NCBI GenBank assembly: GCA_002284615.2
Contig: MU069604.1
Location: 145,257-163,868, forward strand
Reading direction: 5' to 3'
DNA from: Dunaliella salina
Lineage: Eukaryota; Chlorophyta; Chlorophyceae; Chlamydomonadales; Dunaliellaceae
Length of the DNA stretch: 18,612 bases
In this document: piece after piece, positions 17,284 to 18,612 of the stretch
How the letters are laid out: every line of letters begins with the position of its first letter
How positions within the stretch are numbered: the stretch's first letter is position 1
Translations under genes and position numbers: made by a program
Notes under the pieces: model-generated
What the model saw: only the letters and a program-made list of their open reading frames with translations
Told to the model about the DNA's origin: nothing
Databases searched by the model: none

Positions 17284-17438
17284 CACTATCCATACTGCAT
17301 ATCCAGGCCTGTCACTTTGGTGTGTCCACACTGCCTGACCAGTTACGTCAGCACCTCTGTGTGTCCACACTGCATACCCAGGCTCGTCAACACCCTTGTG
17401 TGTCCATACATCATACCAGGTCTGTCACCACCTTTGCG
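17284..17438 (+). repeat. 39-bp minisatellite, about four units
   Basis: Units share GTGTGTCCACACTGCATACC and CAGGCTCGTCA-CACC; the GTGTCC step occurs at 17322, 17361 and 17400, a strict 39-bp period, with a decayed first unit at 17284. Because 39 is a multiple of three, the plus-strand frame 17322-17852 shows a 13-residue repeat (VSTLPDQLRQHLC, VSTLHTQARQHPC). Nothing else in that frame supports a real protein. Confidence 0.75.
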
Positions 17439-17880
17439 GGTCACACAAGGGCATGCCCAATGACAAAAAATGCGCCTGTGATAGTGGGTTGGGGTAAGAG
17501 AAGCATGCTCCTCCGCAAACGCAGACCACCGTGCCAGACCGGGCGCAGGTTTCAGAAGCAGGGTCACACAAGGCAGGCTCCTGCCATGGCAAAAGGAAGC
17601 CAAGGATCAAGGTGCAGGACAATTCAAGGCTTGCTTGTTTGCTCAGGGAAGCCAGGGCTCCGGGAAGAGGCACAGGTTCAAGCGCCATGGCATAACAGGA
17701 TGAGACACATGGACGGGGGGCGCAGACCATGGCAGCACTTGCAGCACCAGCTCACACGACGCGTACACGTAAAGCCCAGTCGTCAGCTCGCGCGAATCAA
17801 ATTGATCATGCGCTCGCACAATCCTGTGCGTCAGTCCTCCTACAGCTTGTAACCGGGCAGGACTTGCTGCTGCTGCAGCA
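17439..17880. other. Stretch without recognisable gene
   Basis: Several overlapping frames on both strands carry no motif. GGGTCACACAAGG occurs twice (about 17438 and 17563). On the minus strand the region may be the degraded 3' continuation of the exon-like units at 17881-18493. Confidence 0.35.
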
Positions 17881-18334
17881 TATCCCTGAGCCATCCCTGC
17901 AGGAGATGCCCCGCCAGGGTGCCCATGAGCCGCCCCTGCCAGGAGCCGCCCTTGCAGGAGCGCCATATCACCTCCGCCCCAGTCTTCTTTCACCATGCAG
18001 CTCAGTAGGATGTGTTGAACATCATCTCAGCGCATCATCCCTGTCCCCATTCCCACTCACCATGCACCTCGGCAGGATATGTTGTTGACGCAGCAGCATG
18101 TCCGCCACCGCCACTGCTGGCTGCCCCTGCAGGAGCGTCACATCATCCCTGTCCCCATCCCCACTCACCATGCAGCTCAACAGGACGTGGTTTTGACGCA
18201 GCAGGATCTCCGCCACCGCCACTGCCCCTGCAGTAACCCCCCCGGGCAGCAGCCGCTCCCAGTCTCCTTTCACCATGCTGCTCAGCAGCGTGTTGTTGCT
18301 ACAGCGTCACGTCATTTCTGTCCACACTCACCAT
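17881..18334 (-). repeat. Tandem duplications of an exon-like unit with splice-donor-like ends
   Basis: Seen on the minus strand, degenerate units end in (C/G)(T/G)GAGCTGCATG followed by GTGAGT or GTGAAA. These junction ATGs lie at plus positions 18332, 18274, 18169, 18061 and 17994. Units encode variants of EDWGRLL-GG, AVAVAEMLLRQQHILLSCM and, across the GTGAGT, VSGDGDRDDVTLLQG. Unit lengths vary (58-108 bp) and frames are not kept, so this is a decaying minisatellite seeded by an exon end, not an intact repeat protein. Confidence 0.55.
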
Positions 18335-18493
18335 GCAGCTCAACAGGATGTGTTGTTGACGCAGCGGCATCTCCGCCACCGCCACTGCCGGAGGCTGCCC
18401 CTGTAGCACTCCCCCAAGCAGCAGACGCCCCCAGTCCTTGTGCTCCAGGTACTGCTGCCACCCCACTGCTACGCGAAGCAGCCAAAGCGCTTC
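18332..18493 (-). CDS. Candidate internal exon, 54 codons, of an unknown gene
   Basis: Between an acceptor-like CCGCAAG (18500-18494, minus) and a consensus donor GTGAGT (18331-18326) lies exactly 162 bases, open in one frame: EALWLLRVAVGWQQYLEHKD, then WGRLLLGGVLQG, and finally AVAVAEMPLRQQHILLSCM. The upstream intron would end in the (AC)n strand of the terminal microsatellite, as in the PUR5 intron at the other end of the window. The peptide is helical and leucine-rich; I recognise no family. Downstream exons are unclear because the exon end has been tandemly duplicated. Confidence 0.4.
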
Positions 18494-18498
18494 CTTGC

Positions 18499-18612
<114 letters not shown>

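Noticed and set aside
16889..17293. 134-codon minus-strand ORF with repeated QSWSL peptides
   Set aside because: It is a translation of the 24/40-bp minisatellite; the units are not multiples of three and no motif is present.
17059..17438. Regular repeats considered as a CRISPR-like array
   Set aside because: The units are contiguous with no unique spacers, and the genome is eukaryotic.

Overview
The window looks like nuclear DNA of a eukaryote, most likely a green alga (chlorophyte). A Dunaliella-like chlorophycean is my best guess, but that is inference, not proof. The grounds are one spliced housekeeping exon, base composition near 50% GC, long AC/GT microsatellites, many degenerate minisatellites and a crowd of decayed retroelement relics. 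Both ends run into AC/GT microsatellites, so this is probably a whole contig whose ends are assembly breaks. There is no prokaryote-style operon, CRISPR array or rRNA, and no complete tRNA.

Layout. At 98-289 (+) lies the last exon of an AIR synthetase (PUR5/PurM) gene, following an AC-rich intron end. It runs directly into a degenerate repeat array (265-1010) whose units resemble the stop-codon region of that gene. From 1013 to 4590 nothing is recognisable beyond short repeats and a tRNA-like D arm. From 4590 to 12140 the window is made of mobile-element relics: copy A (minus), copy B (plus, split by a 697-bp insertion with an 8-bp target duplication), a fragment of a different LINE-like element, and copy C (plus, about 3.8 kb, the most complete). 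An element with perfect 112-bp inverted ends fills 12141-13431. Unrecognised ORFs follow, then copy D (minus, 14880-15977). From 16 to 18.6 kb there are unassigned sequence, three minisatellites, and on the minus strand an exon-like unit that has been tandemly duplicated beside a (GT)56 tract.

The most interesting content is the copy C family. Read through a few frameshifts and one TAG, it encodes, in order: an uncharacterised N-terminus, a C4HC3 PHD finger, a chromo-like stretch, a domain resembling the PCIF1-type adenine methyltransferase with a degraded catalytic motif, an RNase H with all catalytic acids, a CxxC-H-C zinc motif, and a PD-(D/E)xK nuclease. The methyltransferase-like part and RNase H lie in one frame with no room for a reverse transcriptase between them. 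Copies A, B and D preserve only the C-terminal parts. B and D end in a terminal motif that also forms the outer ends of the 112-bp inverted-repeat element, which hints that all belong to one transposon superfamily.
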